Shown here piece after piece: positions 14,608-24,342 of a stretch of DNA of 64,000 bases. The stretch spans positions 103,218 through 167,217 of the forward strand of contig SISS01000015.1 in the NCBI GenBank assembly GCA_004332335.1. Reading direction: 5' to 3'. This DNA is from Methanoregulaceae archaeon UXB-2016. Its GTDB lineage: Archaea > Halobacteriota > Methanomicrobia > Methanomicrobiales > Methanospirillaceae. Position 1 is the stretch's first letter. Each line of letters begins with the position of its first letter. Below the pieces are notes generated by a model. That model saw nothing but the letters and a program-made list of their open reading frames with translations, searched no databases and was not told the DNA's origin. The position numbers were made by a program, and so were the translations under genes.

Positions 14608-16344
14608 ATGGCAGGAGATGTATACGAGCGGGTGATGGACCTTGCCCGCCGGCGGGGTTTTGTCTGGCCGACCTCGGAGGCCTACGGTGCGGTCGCGGGG
14701 TTCATCGACTATGGCCCCCTCGGCGCGATGATGAAACGTCGGATCGAGGATGCCTGGCGAGGCTTCTATGTCGTCCGCGAGGGGTTCTACGAGATCGAGT
14801 GCCCGACGATCGGCCAGGAGGCGATCTATCTTGCCTCGGGCCACGTCAAGGGGTTCACGGACAAGATGTTCCAGTGCCCTCACTGCAACGAGTACCTGCG
14901 GGCCGACCACGTGGTCGAGGGCGGGGGACGATGTGCGAACGCAGCCGTGCTCGACGAGGAGGCGCTCTGCCGCGAGCTCGAGGACCTGGCCTGCCCGGCC
15001 TGCGACGGGCGGATCGGCGAGGTCCAGGTCTTCGGCTTCTCGCTGATGTTCCAGACCTCGATCGGCCCAGGGTCCCAGCGGACCGGGTATCTCCGGCCCG
15101 AGACGGCCCAGGGAATCTTCACCGACTTCGCCCGGCTCCTCCGGTTCTACCGCGACAAGCTCCCCTTCGGCGCGACCCAGATCGGCAAGTCTTACCGGAA
15201 CGAGATCTCGCCCCGGCAGGGCATGATCCGGCTTCGCGAGTTCACCCAGGCCGAGGCCGAGATCTTCGTCCACCCGGCCAAGAAGGAGCACCCGAACTTT
15301 GCCCGCTATTCCGGGTACCGGATGCCGCTCCTCGGCCACCCCGCGCAGCAGGCCGGCACGCCGGCCGTCGAGATGAGCATGGCCGAGGCGGTCGCATCGG
15401 GCACGGTCGCGAACGAGTACGTGGCCTACTACCTCGCGCTCACCCACGAATTCCTGACGCAGGTCGGGGTCGCCCCCGACCGGCTCCGCTTCCGCCAGCA
15501 CCTCCCCGACGAGCGGGCCCACTACGCCTGCGACTGCTGGGACGCGGAGTGCCTCTCGGGCCGGTTCGGCTGGGTCGAGACGGTCGGGATCGCCGACCGG
15601 ACCGACTACGACCTCCGGGCCCACGCGGCCCACTCGGGCCAGGCCTTCACGGTCTTCATCCAGTATCCCGAACCGATCCGCCGGAGCGAGACCCGGGTCG
15701 TGCCCCGCATGGGCGCCCTGGGCCCGCGGTTCCGCGGCGGGGCCAAGCAGGTCGCAGACGCGATCGCGGCGACCGATCCGGCTACGGCGTCCGCCCCGGC
15801 CGGGTTCACGATCGAGGTCGACGGTAAGCCCATCGAGATTACGCCCGACCTCTACGATGTTCGCGAGATCGAGGTCGAGGTGCAGGGCGAGGAGGTGATG
15901 CCCCACGTGATCGAGCCGAGTTACGGGATCGATCGGATCCTCTACGCGGTCCTCGAGCACTCGTTCGATGAAGAGGCGGTCGAGGGCGAGACCCGGACAG
16001 TGCTCCGGCTCTCCCCAGCCGTCGCCCCGATCCAGGTCGCGGTCTTCCCGCTGATGAGCCGCGACGGCATGGACGAGGTCGCCATGGCGATCACGGACGA
16101 GCTCAAGGCCGCGGGACTCATGGCCGAGTACGACGATTCGGGCGCGATCGGGCGGCGGTACCGCCGCCAGGACGAGATCGGGACGCCACTGGCGATCACG
16201 GTCGACTATGACACCCTCGACGACGGCACGGTCACGCTCCGCGACCGTGACTCGATGCGCCAGGTCCGGCTCTCGACGGCGTCCCTTGCCGAGACCTGCC
16301 GGGCGCTCTGCAGGGGCCGGCTCCGATTCGACGGGCTCGAATGA
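14608..16344 (+). CDS. glyS: Glycyl-tRNA synthetase
   Basis: A 578-residue class II alpha2 GlyRS of archaeal/eukaryal type that charges tRNA-Gly. The N-terminal RRRGFVWPTSEAYG ... YGPLGAMMKRRIEDAW is the family hallmark. Motif 2 is IGKSYRNEISPRQGMIRLREFTQAE, motif 3 is EPSYGIDRILYAVLEH, and the C-terminal anticodon domain is VAPIQVAVFPLM onward. Two Cys pairs (CPHCNEYL and CPACDGR, residues 89-130) form the archaeal zinc insertion. ATG 14608 is preferred, with GGGAGA 7 bases upstream; the track's 14467 start has no support. It overlaps hef by 4 bases (ATGA), so the two are translationally coupled. Confidence 0.96.
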   Translation: MAGDVYERVMDLARRRGFVWPTSEAYGAVAGFIDYGPLGAMMKRRIEDAWRGFYVVREGFYEIECPTIGQEAIYLASGHVKGFTDKMFQCPHCNEYLRADHVVEGGGRCANAAVLDEEALCRELEDLACPACDGRIGEVQVFGFSLMFQTSIGPGSQRTGYLRPETAQGIFTDFARLLRFYRDKLPFGATQIGKSYRNEISPRQGMIRLREFTQAEAEIFVHPAKKEHPNFARYSGYRMPLLGHPAQQAGTPAVEMSMAEAVASGTVANEYVAYYLALTHEFLTQVGVAPDRLRFRQHLPDERAHYACDCWDAECLSGRFGWVETVGIADRTDYDLRAHAAHSGQAFTVFIQYPEPIRRSETRVVPRMGALGPRFRGGAKQVADAIAATDPATASAPAGFTIEVDGKPIEITPDLYDVREIEVEVQGEEVMPHVIEPSYGIDRILYAVLEHSFDEEAVEGETRTVLRLSPAVAPIQVAVFPLMSRDGMDEVAMAITDELKAAGLMAEYDDSGAIGRRYRRQDEIGTPLAITVDYDTLDDGTVTLRDRDSMRQVRLSTASLAETCRALCRGRLRFDGLE

Positions 16345-18584
16345 GCCAGATCCAGCACCCGCTGATCCGCCCGGGCGCGCTCGAGGCGCGACAGTACCAG
16401 CTCGCGATCGCAATGCAGGCGCTCGACGGGAACACGCTGGTCGTTCTCCCCACGGGCCTGGGCAAGACCGCGATCGCCCTCCTCGTCGCGGCGGCCCGGC
16501 TCAAGGAGGACGGGGCGCGGGTGCTGATGCTCGCGCCGACCAAGCCGCTCGCCGAGCAGCACTACCGGTTCTTCAAGGACTTTCTCCAGCTCCCGGACGA
16601 GGACCCGTTCGTGCTCTTCACGGGTGAGACCCCGCCGGCCGAACGGGTGCGGGGCTGGGAGCGGTCGCGGGTCTGCTTCGCGACCCCCCAGGTGATCAAG
16701 AACGACTGCCTCGCCGGCCGGTACTCGCTCGAGGACGTGGCCCTGCTCGTCGTGGACGAGTGCCACCGCGCGGTCGGCAACTACGCCTACACCTTTCTCG
16801 CGGAATGGTACGCCCGGACGGCCGCGCACCCCCTCGTCCTCGCCATGACCGCTTCGCCGGGCGGGGACCAGGAGAAGGTCCGCGCCGTCTGCACGACCCT
16901 CGGGATCACGCGGGTCGAGACCCGGATCGAGACCGACCCCGACGTCGCCCCCTACGTCCACGAGCGGACCCTCGAGTACGTCAAGGTCGAGCTCCCCTCC
17001 GAGCTCGTCGAGGCCCGGAGCCGGCTCCACCACCTCGTCGACCAGCGGCTCGAAGCCCTCCGTCGGCTCGGTTTCCAGGTCCCCGACCGCGAGCGCCTCT
17101 CGATGCGGGTCCTGAACTACCTGAACGCGACGATCCAGGAGCGGATCGCCGACCGGGATGCGGCCGCGTTCCAGGCGGCATCTATCCAGGCCGAGCTGAT
17201 GAAGCTTCGCCACGGGCTCACCCTCTGCGAGTCCCAGGGCTCGGAGGCGCTCTCCCGGTTCCTCGAGCGGCTCGCTATCGAGGGCGCCTCGGGCTCGGGG
17301 ACGAAAGCGAGTCAGCGGCTCGCGGCGGACCCGGTCTTCGGCGAGCTCGTGGCCACGGCCCGCGCCTGGGAGGGCGAGCTCCATCCGAAGTACCCGCTCG
17401 TCCGGGCCGTGGTCGAAGAGCAGCTCCGAAAAGACCCCGAGAGTCGGATCATCGTCTTCGCCTCGTACCGGGATACGGTCCAGGCGCTCGCGGCCCACCT
17501 CACGGCCTGCGGTATCCCGTCCGAACGGTTCGTGGGCCAGGCTTCACGCGATTCGGAGAAGGGGCTCTCGCAGAAGCAGCAGATCGACGCGCTCCGGCGC
17601 TTTCGCGCGGGCGAGTTCCGGGTCCTGGTCGCGACCTCGGTCGGGGAGGAGGGGCTCGACATCCCCTCGACCGACCTCGTGGTCTTCTACGAGGCGGTCC
17701 CGTCCGAGATCCGGTCGATCCAGCGCAAGGGAAGGACCGGGCGCTCGGGCGAGGGCAAGATCGTGGTGCTCGTCACCAGCGGCACCTCGGACGAGACCTT
17801 CCGCTATGTCTCGCAGTCGCGCGAGAAGTCAATGCAGAAGGGCCTCGCCCGGCTCCGGGCCCCGGCGCCTCCCGTCCAGGTCGAGCTCGACACGGGCGGG
17901 ATCCCGGGCGAGGACCGGCTCCAGCAGCGGCTGGCCGAGTTCCTGCCCGAGGGGCCGCGCGTGGTCGCCGACGACCGCGAGACGTCGTCGCGGGTGGTCG
18001 AGGGCCTCCGGCTCGCGGGCGCGGCCCTCGAGATCGCCCATCTCGAGAACGGCGACTACGCGATCGGCGAGCGGATCCTGGTCGAGCGCAAGACAGCGCG
18101 CGACTTCGTGGACACGCTCGTCGAGCGCGACCTCCTGGGACAGGTCCGGGCGCTCGCGGACGCGGTCCCGCGGCCGATCCTCGTGATCGAGGGGGGCGAC
18201 CTCTATGCCCAGCGGAACATCCACCCGAACGCGATCCGGGGCGCGCTCGCCGCGATCGCGGTCGACATGGGGGTCACGCTCTTCTTCACGGCCGACGACC
18301 GCGAGACGGCCGAGCTCCTGCTCGTGCTCGCCCGGCGCGAGGAGGGTGCGCGGGGCGAACACAAGGTCCACCCCCGGAAGACCCACCGCTCGGTCCGCGA
18401 ACAGCAGGAATACGTGCTCTCGTCACTGCCCGATGTGGGCCCTCGAACCGCCCGGGCTCTGCTCGAGGAGTTCGGCTCGATCCTCGGGGTCATCACTGCG
18501 GATTTGGCGGCGCTCGAGGCCGTCCCGGGGGTCGGCGAGAAGACGGCCGAGCGGCTTGTTGCGTTCGTGCGCGAGGGCGCCTGA
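16341..18584 (+). CDS. hef: Hef helicase/nuclease
   Basis: A 747-residue archaeal FANCM/XPF-like protein that processes stalled forks. The SF2 helicase occupies residues 1-480: Walker A PTGLGKTAIAL, motif II VVDECHRAVG, motif VI QRKGRTGRSGEG. An XPF-type nuclease follows (residues about 535-670) with the metal motif GDYAIGERILVERKTARDF, catalytic residues intact. A tandem helix-hairpin-helix DNA-binding end (LPDVGPRTARALLEEFGSI, VPGVGEKTAERL) closes the protein. In some archaea the helicase or nuclease half is inactive; here both look active. It starts within the glyS stop and is followed convergently by a zinc-ribbon gene. Confidence 0.95.
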   Translation: MSQIQHPLIRPGALEARQYQLAIAMQALDGNTLVVLPTGLGKTAIALLVAAARLKEDGARVLMLAPTKPLAEQHYRFFKDFLQLPDEDPFVLFTGETPPAERVRGWERSRVCFATPQVIKNDCLAGRYSLEDVALLVVDECHRAVGNYAYTFLAEWYARTAAHPLVLAMTASPGGDQEKVRAVCTTLGITRVETRIETDPDVAPYVHERTLEYVKVELPSELVEARSRLHHLVDQRLEALRRLGFQVPDRERLSMRVLNYLNATIQERIADRDAAAFQAASIQAELMKLRHGLTLCESQGSEALSRFLERLAIEGASGSGTKASQRLAADPVFGELVATARAWEGELHPKYPLVRAVVEEQLRKDPESRIIVFASYRDTVQALAAHLTACGIPSERFVGQASRDSEKGLSQKQQIDALRRFRAGEFRVLVATSVGEEGLDIPSTDLVVFYEAVPSEIRSIQRKGRTGRSGEGKIVVLVTSGTSDETFRYVSQSREKSMQKGLARLRAPAPPVQVELDTGGIPGEDRLQQRLAEFLPEGPRVVADDRETSSRVVEGLRLAGAALEIAHLENGDYAIGERILVERKTARDFVDTLVERDLLGQVRALADAVPRPILVIEGGDLYAQRNIHPNAIRGALAAIAVDMGVTLFFTADDRETAELLLVLARREEGARGEHKVHPRKTHRSVREQQEYVLSSLPDVGPRTARALLEEFGSILGVITADLAALEAVPGVGEKTAERLVAFVREGA

Positions 18585-18941
18585 TCAGCCGAGGAGCTCC
18601 CACCCGGCCGCCACGCACTTCATGAGCGTGCGGCAGCGCTCGGGGTCGGGCTCGGCCCGGACCCGCTCGAGAAGGCAGGCGAGGGTGGTCCGGAGCTCGT
18701 CGTCCAGGGGGCCGTGCATCCGAGCGTCCCCGCTCTCCTTCGGAGCCGTCGTCGTCGTCGGTGCTGCCATGACGGTCTCCGGGGCCTCGGCGGGCTGCTC
18801 TGCCTGGCGGGCCGTGCAGACCACGCAGCTCGTCTCGCCCTTCATCTCGAAGAGGGGACAGCCGCAGTCGGGGCAGGCCCGGGCGAGCATCTTTCCGCCG
18901 CGGAGCAGGTGATCGGCCATGATCTCGTCTTCGTTCTTCAT
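18585..18941 (-). CDS. Sjogren/scleroderma autoantigen 1 (p27)-family zinc-ribbon protein
   Basis: A 118-residue protein with the family signature LLRGGKMLARACPDCGCPLFE followed by TSCVVC, a CxxC...CxxC zinc ribbon at residues 20-45. A low-complexity Ala/Thr/Pro linker (about residues 48-68) leads to a helical C-terminus. Archaeal members are small and of unknown biochemical role; a nucleic-acid or protein-binding role is inferred from the ribbon. The track begins at a TTG; ATG 18941 (MKNEDEIM) is the sensible start, and ATG 18920 is possible. It converges on hef and is divergent from the UPF0147 gene. Confidence 0.88.
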   Translation of the reverse strand: MKNEDEIMADHLLRGGKMLARACPDCGCPLFEMKGETSCVVCTARQAEQPAEAPETVMAAPTTTTAPKESGDARMHGPLDDELRTTLACLLERVRAEPDPERCRTLMKCVAAGWELLG

Positions 18942-19017
18942 TCGCAAGAGATAGATTTATCAACTTATTTATGGTTGTATGGGTCACCTAGTACGACGGT
19001 ATCAGGGGGACATGAGA

Positions 19018-19281
19018 ATGACCGCACAGGACGAACGGATCGGCACCTGCATCCAGATGCTTCAGCATATCATGGAGGACTCCTCCATCCCGCGCAACAT
19101 CCGACGTGTCGCCGACGAGACGAGGAACGTGCTGCTCGACACCTCGAAGACCGTCGGCCTCCGCGCCGCGACCGCGATCTCGAAGATCGACGAGATCAGC
19201 AACGACCCGAACATGCCGGTTCACGCCAGAACGCGTATCTGGGAACTGGTCTCTCAGCTCGAGTCGATTCCGCTCGACTGA
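19018..19281 (+). CDS. UPF0147 family protein
   Basis: An 87-residue all-helical archaeal protein of unknown function, highly conserved among Euryarchaeota. Recognisable blocks are [35 protein letters not shown] and [23 protein letters not shown] 19018 was chosen because AGGGGGA (19004-19010) is spaced 7 bases from it; ATG 19012 would be too close and the track start 18979 too far. The upstream AT-rich TTATTTATGG (18965-18975) is a likely promoter. It is monocistronic. Confidence 0.9.
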   Translation: MTAQDERIGTCIQMLQHIMEDSSIPRNIRRVADETRNVLLDTSKTVGLRAATAISKIDEISNDPNMPVHARTRIWELVSQLESIPLD

Positions 19282-19602
19282 GCATACGACTGCCCCGCCT
19301 CCCACACACTCTCCGCCCCCATTCCTCTTCTGACGTCGCATCCGCTCCGGTGGAGAGACGTGCAGCCCGGCGGGCCGGTGATGGACGGCGGGATCTCGAT
19401 CATCGGACGAACCCTTCGCCTGTTGCCTGCCAGCCCGGGGTCCGGCCGGACACGCGCTACGGATCCCGATGGAACGCCCGTCGTTTTGGAGTGGGATCGG
19501 GGGCGCCGCGTCACCGCATCGGCCCATCCGTTGACCGGCCCGGCGGTCAATCAATCAATTTATTGTCGGGCCGGTCGAATGATCGAAGTAGGAGACCACG
19601 AC
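19282..19602. other. Intergenic region upstream of the RND exporter
   Basis: No supportable gene in about 320 bp. The track ORF that starts at 19360 reads through here, but the real start is at 19603. It contains an AT-rich promoter-like core (AATCAATTTATTG, about 19553-19565) framed by a perfect inverted repeat, listed next. Confidence 0.5.
19533..19576 (+). promoter_or_regulatory. Inverted repeat framing the RND exporter promoter
   Basis: GACCGGCCCG (19533-19542) and CGGGCCGGTC (19567-19576) are a perfect 10-bp inverted pair with 24 bp between them that holds the TATA-like AATTTATT. Either two operator half-sites or a stem-loop at the 5' end of the message; the protein that would bind is unknown. 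Confidence 0.4.
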
Positions 19603-21864
19603 GTGAAGGCACCGTTTGAAGCGATCGCCGGTGCGATCAACGCCCATCCCCGGGTCGTCCTGGCCATGCTCGCGACCGCGATCCTCCTCGCACTCGCCGG
19701 CACGACCATGATCACGATGGCGACCGGTAACGACACCTACCTCGACAAGGACTCGCCCCGGGGTATGCTGCTCGCGAAGTACATGGACACCTTCCAGTCG
19801 GACGCGACCATGGTCCTGATCGAGGCCGACGACGTCCTGAATCCCTCGATCCTCGCCTACATCGATCGGCTCCAGGGCGAGCTCAGGACCGAGGCCCACG
19901 TCACCTCGGTCGCCTCCGTCGTGGACATGGTCCGTCAGATGAACGGCGGCGCGCTCCCGACCTCGACGGCCGAGATCCAGGCCGCCCAGGACCGGGTGCC
20001 GGCCGATCTGCTCGCGCGCTACCTCCCGTCGCGGACCATGACGATCTCGATCGTCACGCTCGATCCGGGCCTGGACGAGCAGACCCAGTACAACCTCCTC
20101 GACTCGGTCCGGGAGCGGGTCCGCCTCTCGAACCCGCCGCCGGGCGTCACCGTGACCGTGACCGGCAACGCCGCTTTCAGCCAGGAGATGGGCGCGGAGA
20201 TGGGCTCCTCGATGGGGATGCTCGTCTTGGCGGCCATGGTCCTGATGGTGATCGCGGTCGGCCTGCTCTTCGGCCATGTCCGGCACCGGTTCCTCTCGGT
20301 CGGGATCGTGGCCACGGGGCTGATCCTGACCTTCGGGATCATCGGGTGGGCCGGGATGTCGATCGACATGGTCACGATCGCCGCCTTCCCCGTGCTGATC
20401 GGGATCGGGATCGACTACGCGATCCAGTTCCACTCCCGTTTCGACGAGGAGGCGCGCCGTGGCACTTTGCCCGAGGCTGTTCGGATGACCGTGACCCGGT
20501 CCGGCCCCTCGATCCTCTACGCGATGCTCGCGACCTCGATGGGCTTCATCGCCCTGCAGGTCTCGCCCCTGCCCATGATCCGCTCCTTCGGCCAGGTCTG
20601 CATCATCGGCGTGCTCGCCTGCTACCTCGTCACCCTCATCGCGGTCCCGACCTTCGGCCTCCTGATCAACTACAGGCCCAAGGCCATCAGGCATCCCACG
20701 GGCACCCACGGCGAGCCGAAGAGGAACGCGGAGGAGGTCTACAACCACCTGCTCGGCCGGCTCGCCTCGAGGGTCGCGCGGAACCCGGTCCCGGTCCTGC
20801 TCTTCGTGGGTCTGATCGCCTTCATCGGCTTCCAGATGGACGGCGAGATCATCATCACGACCGACGAGGATACGTTCGTGCCGAAGGATATGCCGGCCAA
20901 GGTGAACCTCGAGAAGGTGAGCCGGACCATGGGCTCGACCGACTCCACGCCCATCTTTGTCCGCGGAAGCCAGGTGCTCTCACCCGAGAGTTTGCGATGG
21001 ATGGCCGAGTTCCAGGCGTACGAGGAGACCCACAACGACAAGGTGACCGGGACCAGCTCGATCGCGACCGCGATCCGGGAGGCGAACGGCGGCGTGCTGC
21101 CCACCATCCGGGCCGAGATCGATGCGGCCCTCGCGCTGATTCCCGAGGAGACGAAGAGCCGGTTAATCTCGGGCAACACCGAGGCCCTGATCACGATCAA
21201 CACCGTGGCCATGACCAACACTCAGGGGCTCTCCATGATCGACCAGCTCCGCAGGACGCTCGAGTGGACGGCCCCGCCGCCCGGGATCACGGCGTCCCTC
21301 ACGGGTCAGGGCGAGATGTTCACGAACCTGATCAAGGAGATCGAGGACGGCAAGCTGACCATGACCCTGCTCGGCTTCGGCCTGATCTTCGGGTTCCTCC
21401 TCCTGGTCTACCGCCGGCTGGGCAAGGCGATCACGCCGCTCGTGCCAATCGCGTTCATCGTCGGCTGGAACGGCCTGATCATGTACGTGCTCGGGATCGA
21501 TTACACGCCCCTGACTGCGACCCTTGGTTCGCTCTCGATCGGGGTCGCCTCGGAGTATACGATCGTGATGATGGAGCGGTGCTACGAGGAGTGGGAGGAG
21601 GGGCTCGGCCTCTTCGAAGGGATTGTCCACTCGATCCGGCAGATCGGGACCGCGATCTCGGTCTCAGGGCTCTGCACGGTCTTCGGGTTCTCAGCCCTGA
21701 TCCTCTCCAACTTCAACATCGTCTCGAACTTCGGGCTCGTGACCGTCCTCTCGGTCGGCTTCTCGCTGATCGGCGCGATCACGATCATGCCGGCTGTTCT
21801 GGCCCTGATCGGCAGTCGTGGGAAGAATGCCCCGCACCGCGAGGCCGAGGTCCAGCCGGCCTGA
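19603..21864 (+). CDS. RND-superfamily exporter, archaeal HAE3 type
   Basis: A roughly 753-residue membrane transporter built from two similar halves, each with one leading span, a large extracytoplasmic domain (residues about 35-190 and 420-570) and five clustered spans. The sterol-sensing/MMPL-like TM4 carries IGIGIDYAIQFHSRFDEE in half 1 and SIGVASEYTIVMMERCYEE in half 2. The relay Asp is kept in half 1 (GIDY) but is Glu in half 2 (SEYT). GTG 19603 with AGGAG 8 bases upstream fits best and puts the first span at residue 18. The family exports hydrophobic compounds or lipids such as hopanoid-like molecules, and the substrate here is unknown. No periplasmic adaptor is encoded nearby. Confidence 0.88.
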   Translation: MKAPFEAIAGAINAHPRVVLAMLATAILLALAGTTMITMATGNDTYLDKDSPRGMLLAKYMDTFQSDATMVLIEADDVLNPSILAYIDRLQGELRTEAHVTSVASVVDMVRQMNGGALPTSTAEIQAAQDRVPADLLARYLPSRTMTISIVTLDPGLDEQTQYNLLDSVRERVRLSNPPPGVTVTVTGNAAFSQEMGAEMGSSMGMLVLAAMVLMVIAVGLLFGHVRHRFLSVGIVATGLILTFGIIGWAGMSIDMVTIAAFPVLIGIGIDYAIQFHSRFDEEARRGTLPEAVRMTVTRSGPSILYAMLATSMGFIALQVSPLPMIRSFGQVCIIGVLACYLVTLIAVPTFGLLINYRPKAIRHPTGTHGEPKRNAEEVYNHLLGRLASRVARNPVPVLLFVGLIAFIGFQMDGEIIITTDEDTFVPKDMPAKVNLEKVSRTMGSTDSTPIFVRGSQVLSPESLRWMAEFQAYEETHNDKVTGTSSIATAIREANGGVLPTIRAEIDAALALIPEETKSRLISGNTEALITINTVAMTNTQGLSMIDQLRRTLEWTAPPPGITASLTGQGEMFTNLIKEIEDGKLTMTLLGFGLIFGFLLLVYRRLGKAITPLVPIAFIVGWNGLIMYVLGIDYTPLTATLGSLSIGVASEYTIVMMERCYEEWEEGLGLFEGIVHSIRQIGTAISVSGLCTVFGFSALILSNFNIVSNFGLVTVLSVGFSLIGAITIMPAVLALIGSRGKNAPHREAEVQPA

Positions 21865-21872
21865 ACCTCTTT

Positions 21873-22286
21873 TTAGCCGAACACGGTCACCGTGACTCGT
21901 CGCGAACGCGTGGGACGGATATCGAGCTCGAGCAGGACCACCTGCTGCCAGGTGCCGAGCAGGAGCCGACCGTCGGCGATCGGTATGGTGAGGGACGGAC
22001 CCACGATCGCGGCCCGGACGTGCGACCGGCCGTTGCCGTCGCCCCAGGCACGGTCGTGGGCGTACACGCTCTCCCGAGGCGCGATTACGTCAAGGGCGCG
22101 GGCGAGGTCCTCGAGCACCCCCGGCTCGTTCTCGATCGTGGTCACGGCGGCTGTCGATCCGCCGACGAAGACGTTCGCAAGACCGGACGAAAGACCGCTC
22201 TCCGCGACGGCGCCGGCCACCTCCGCCGTCAGGTCGACGACCTCGCCCTCGCCGTGGGTCTGCACGGCAACCTCCTTCTGAAACAT
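21873..22286 (-). CDS. YjbQ/UPF0047 family protein
   Basis: A 137-residue protein of the YjbQ (COG0432) family. Motifs seen: FVGGSTAAVTTIENEPG, GDGNGRSHVRAAIVGPSL and the end GRLLLGTWQQVVLLELD. Members show weak thiamine-phosphate-synthase activity in vitro, but the real role is unsettled. The first motif is usually HTTA (C/S) with a His; here it reads STAAVTT, so the His usually found there appears missing. The track ORF extends upstream to 22697 without support; ATG 22286 matches the family N-terminus. It shares a short divergent promoter region (22287-22384) with the PhoU-like gene. Confidence 0.85.
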   Translation of the reverse strand: MFQKEVAVQTHGEGEVVDLTAEVAGAVAESGLSSGLANVFVGGSTAAVTTIENEPGVLEDLARALDVIAPRESVYAHDRAWGDGNGRSHVRAAIVGPSLTIPIADGRLLLGTWQQVVLLELDIRPTRSRRVTVTVFG

Positions 22287-22384
22287 TGGTGCTCCGCACT
22301 CGTTGTGGCCGCGCGGCTGTAAGCACCTGTCGGTCCGCAGGGCCGTTCGAAACCTTATTATTGCATAACGAATTATCGTTTCAA

Positions 22385-24342
22385 ATGCCCGAGCGCTTGA
22401 CCCAGAAGGCAGAGATCGTCGCCGAGCTGGGCGAGCAGGCCGTTCTCCTTCCCGCGCTCGTCCAGCAGGCGCTCGCCGCAAACGACCGGACCAAGTACTA
22501 CTTCTCCCTGCTCCAGACCGCGCGGCAGCAGGCCGAGCGCCCGGACAGGACCGTCCCGCTCCTTCGCGTCGAGCGTGAGGCCGCCGGGATAGAGGACGCC
22601 GCGCTCGACAGGGTTGTGCTGGGAGCAGCCCGGATCGGGGACGAGCGGTACCGGGTCCCCCACCTCGGCCGCATCCTCGAGGGGATCGGGCAGGCAATGG
22701 ACGAGATGGTCAGGCCGTTCGCGATCTCGAACGCGCGCCCGAGGCCCTCGCCTACCGGGCCCGCCTGGAGGTGCTCACTGCCGTCCTGGGCGCCGAGGGC
22801 CTGGACGAGATCGACGGGGCGCGGATCACGGCGATCACCTCGGGTGACCGCTCCGCAGGGGACAGTCTGCACCTCCTCGTGATGGATCTCCACCGCGCCC
22901 TGAACACTCTCCTCGAACAGCTCGCCAACGTGACGATCGACGGTGCCCGCACCTACCTGCTCGGCGATGGGGACCGGGAACTCGTGCAGGCCTTCATGAA
23001 GGGTCTGAACCGTACGGCCCCCCTCAAGTTCAATCATCCCGGCCTCGGCACGACTGTGACACGCGCCGGCGAGCGACTCGTGATCCAGAATGACATCGGC
23101 GTGACCGACGCCCACGTCCTCGTCGTCGCGGTGACCTCGGAGACGGTCACCGTCACCTACACCGACGTGCACATGGCGCGCCTCGCGTTCTTCCATTCGC
23201 TCTTCGATGACTGGGTCGTCGAGTGGTCGGACACCCTCTCGCGGCGGACCACCAGAAAGCAGAGCGGCGGGATCTACCACCTCTCGGTCGGGACGTTCGC
23301 CGTGCCCGACCGGGAGAGGTGCTGCGCGTTCCTCGCCCACCTCGGCTCGCGCCTGGTCTTCCTGATCGACTGGAACAAGGCCCGCAAACAGCTCCGCAAC
23401 TTCCTCCTCAACAAGGATGCCGTGGCCGTGATCCAGCAGGCCGCGCGGCAGGAGACCGGGCACCGCGGGTTCCTCGAGCTCGGCGGCGACCAGCTGATCT
23501 ACGCAGCCCTCGACCTCGCCACCAGGGTGCCCCTCCGCTACGGCGAGCCCCTCCACCAGATCCTCGGTCGCGAGAAGACCATGGAGTACCTCTCGTGGGT
23601 CCTCCAGGCCTCGGCCGAGGGGCTGCTGCGGGGCGAGTCCCGCCTGCTGATCCAGGACCGGTGCCGCGGGGAGCTCCTCCGATACTTCAGGACTGCCCAG
23701 GTCGAGCTTCTCGAGCGTGCCACCGCCCACGCAACCCTGCTGATCGACGTCGCGCTCACACTCCAGACCTCGGTGATCGCCCTGCGGTCCGGCTCCGGGA
23801 CAGATCGCCTGCCGCGGAACGCGACCCGGGCCAAGCGCTGGGAGCGGGAGGCGGACCAGATCGTCTCCGAGGTCCGGACGCTCTCAAGAAGGACCGAGGA
23901 GATCGAGTTCTTCTCGAGCCTGATCACGGCCCAGGACGACGCGCTCGATTACCTCGAGGAGGGCTGCTTCTACTCGACTCTCCTCACGGACGCCACCCGA
24001 TACCCGGAGAGCAGCTCCGGTCTCGAGGAGATGGCCGCCCTCTCGGTCTCCGCCGCACGCGAGTTCATCCGCGCCCTCTCGGCCGCGCAGTTCACGCGCT
24101 CGGGCTCGAGCCGCGAGGAGATGCAGGAGTTCTTCTCCGCGGCCAACCGGGTGATCGCGATCGAGGAGGAGTGCGACGACGCGTATCGTCGGACCGAGCA
24201 CTGCCTGATCCGGGAGGTGGACAACGACGGCCCGCTCTACGCCTGCACCCGGCTCTCCCTCGCGATCGAGGAGTCGACCAACTCCCTGATGAAGGCCGTC
24301 TACGTCCTCCACGACAACATCCTCGAGGAGCTCCGGCGATGA
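22385..24342 (+). pseudogene. Large helical protein with PhoU/DUF47-like C-terminus, one frameshift
   Basis: ATG 22385 opens 105-110 good residues (MPERLTQKAEIVAELGEQ ... ILEGIGQAMDEMV). Sense then passes to another frame, where VRDLERAPEALAYRARLEVL continues to the TGA at 24342; one base is missing near 22700-22715. The joined product is about 650 residues, soluble and rich in helix. The last 200 residues (RTEEIEFFSSLITAQDDALDYLEEG ... LAIEESTNSLMKAVYVLHDNI) look like the DUF47/PhoU four-helix bundle; the middle is not recognised. The downstream PPDK-like gene starts inside its stop codon (ATGA). The clean remainder suggests a very recent break or a sequencing error. If the gene is truly broken, translation could restart at GTG 22771. 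Confidence 0.65.

Noticed and set aside
16760-18625. 621-residue plus-strand ORF overlapping hef
   Set aside because: Composed of Pro/Arg/Gly/Ala in the pattern of a GC-rich shadow frame; hef in the other frame has every expected motif.
20346-22322. 658-residue ORF overlapping the RND exporter and YjbQ genes
   Set aside because: Shadow frame with no hydrophobic segments or motifs; the exporter frame explains the sequence.
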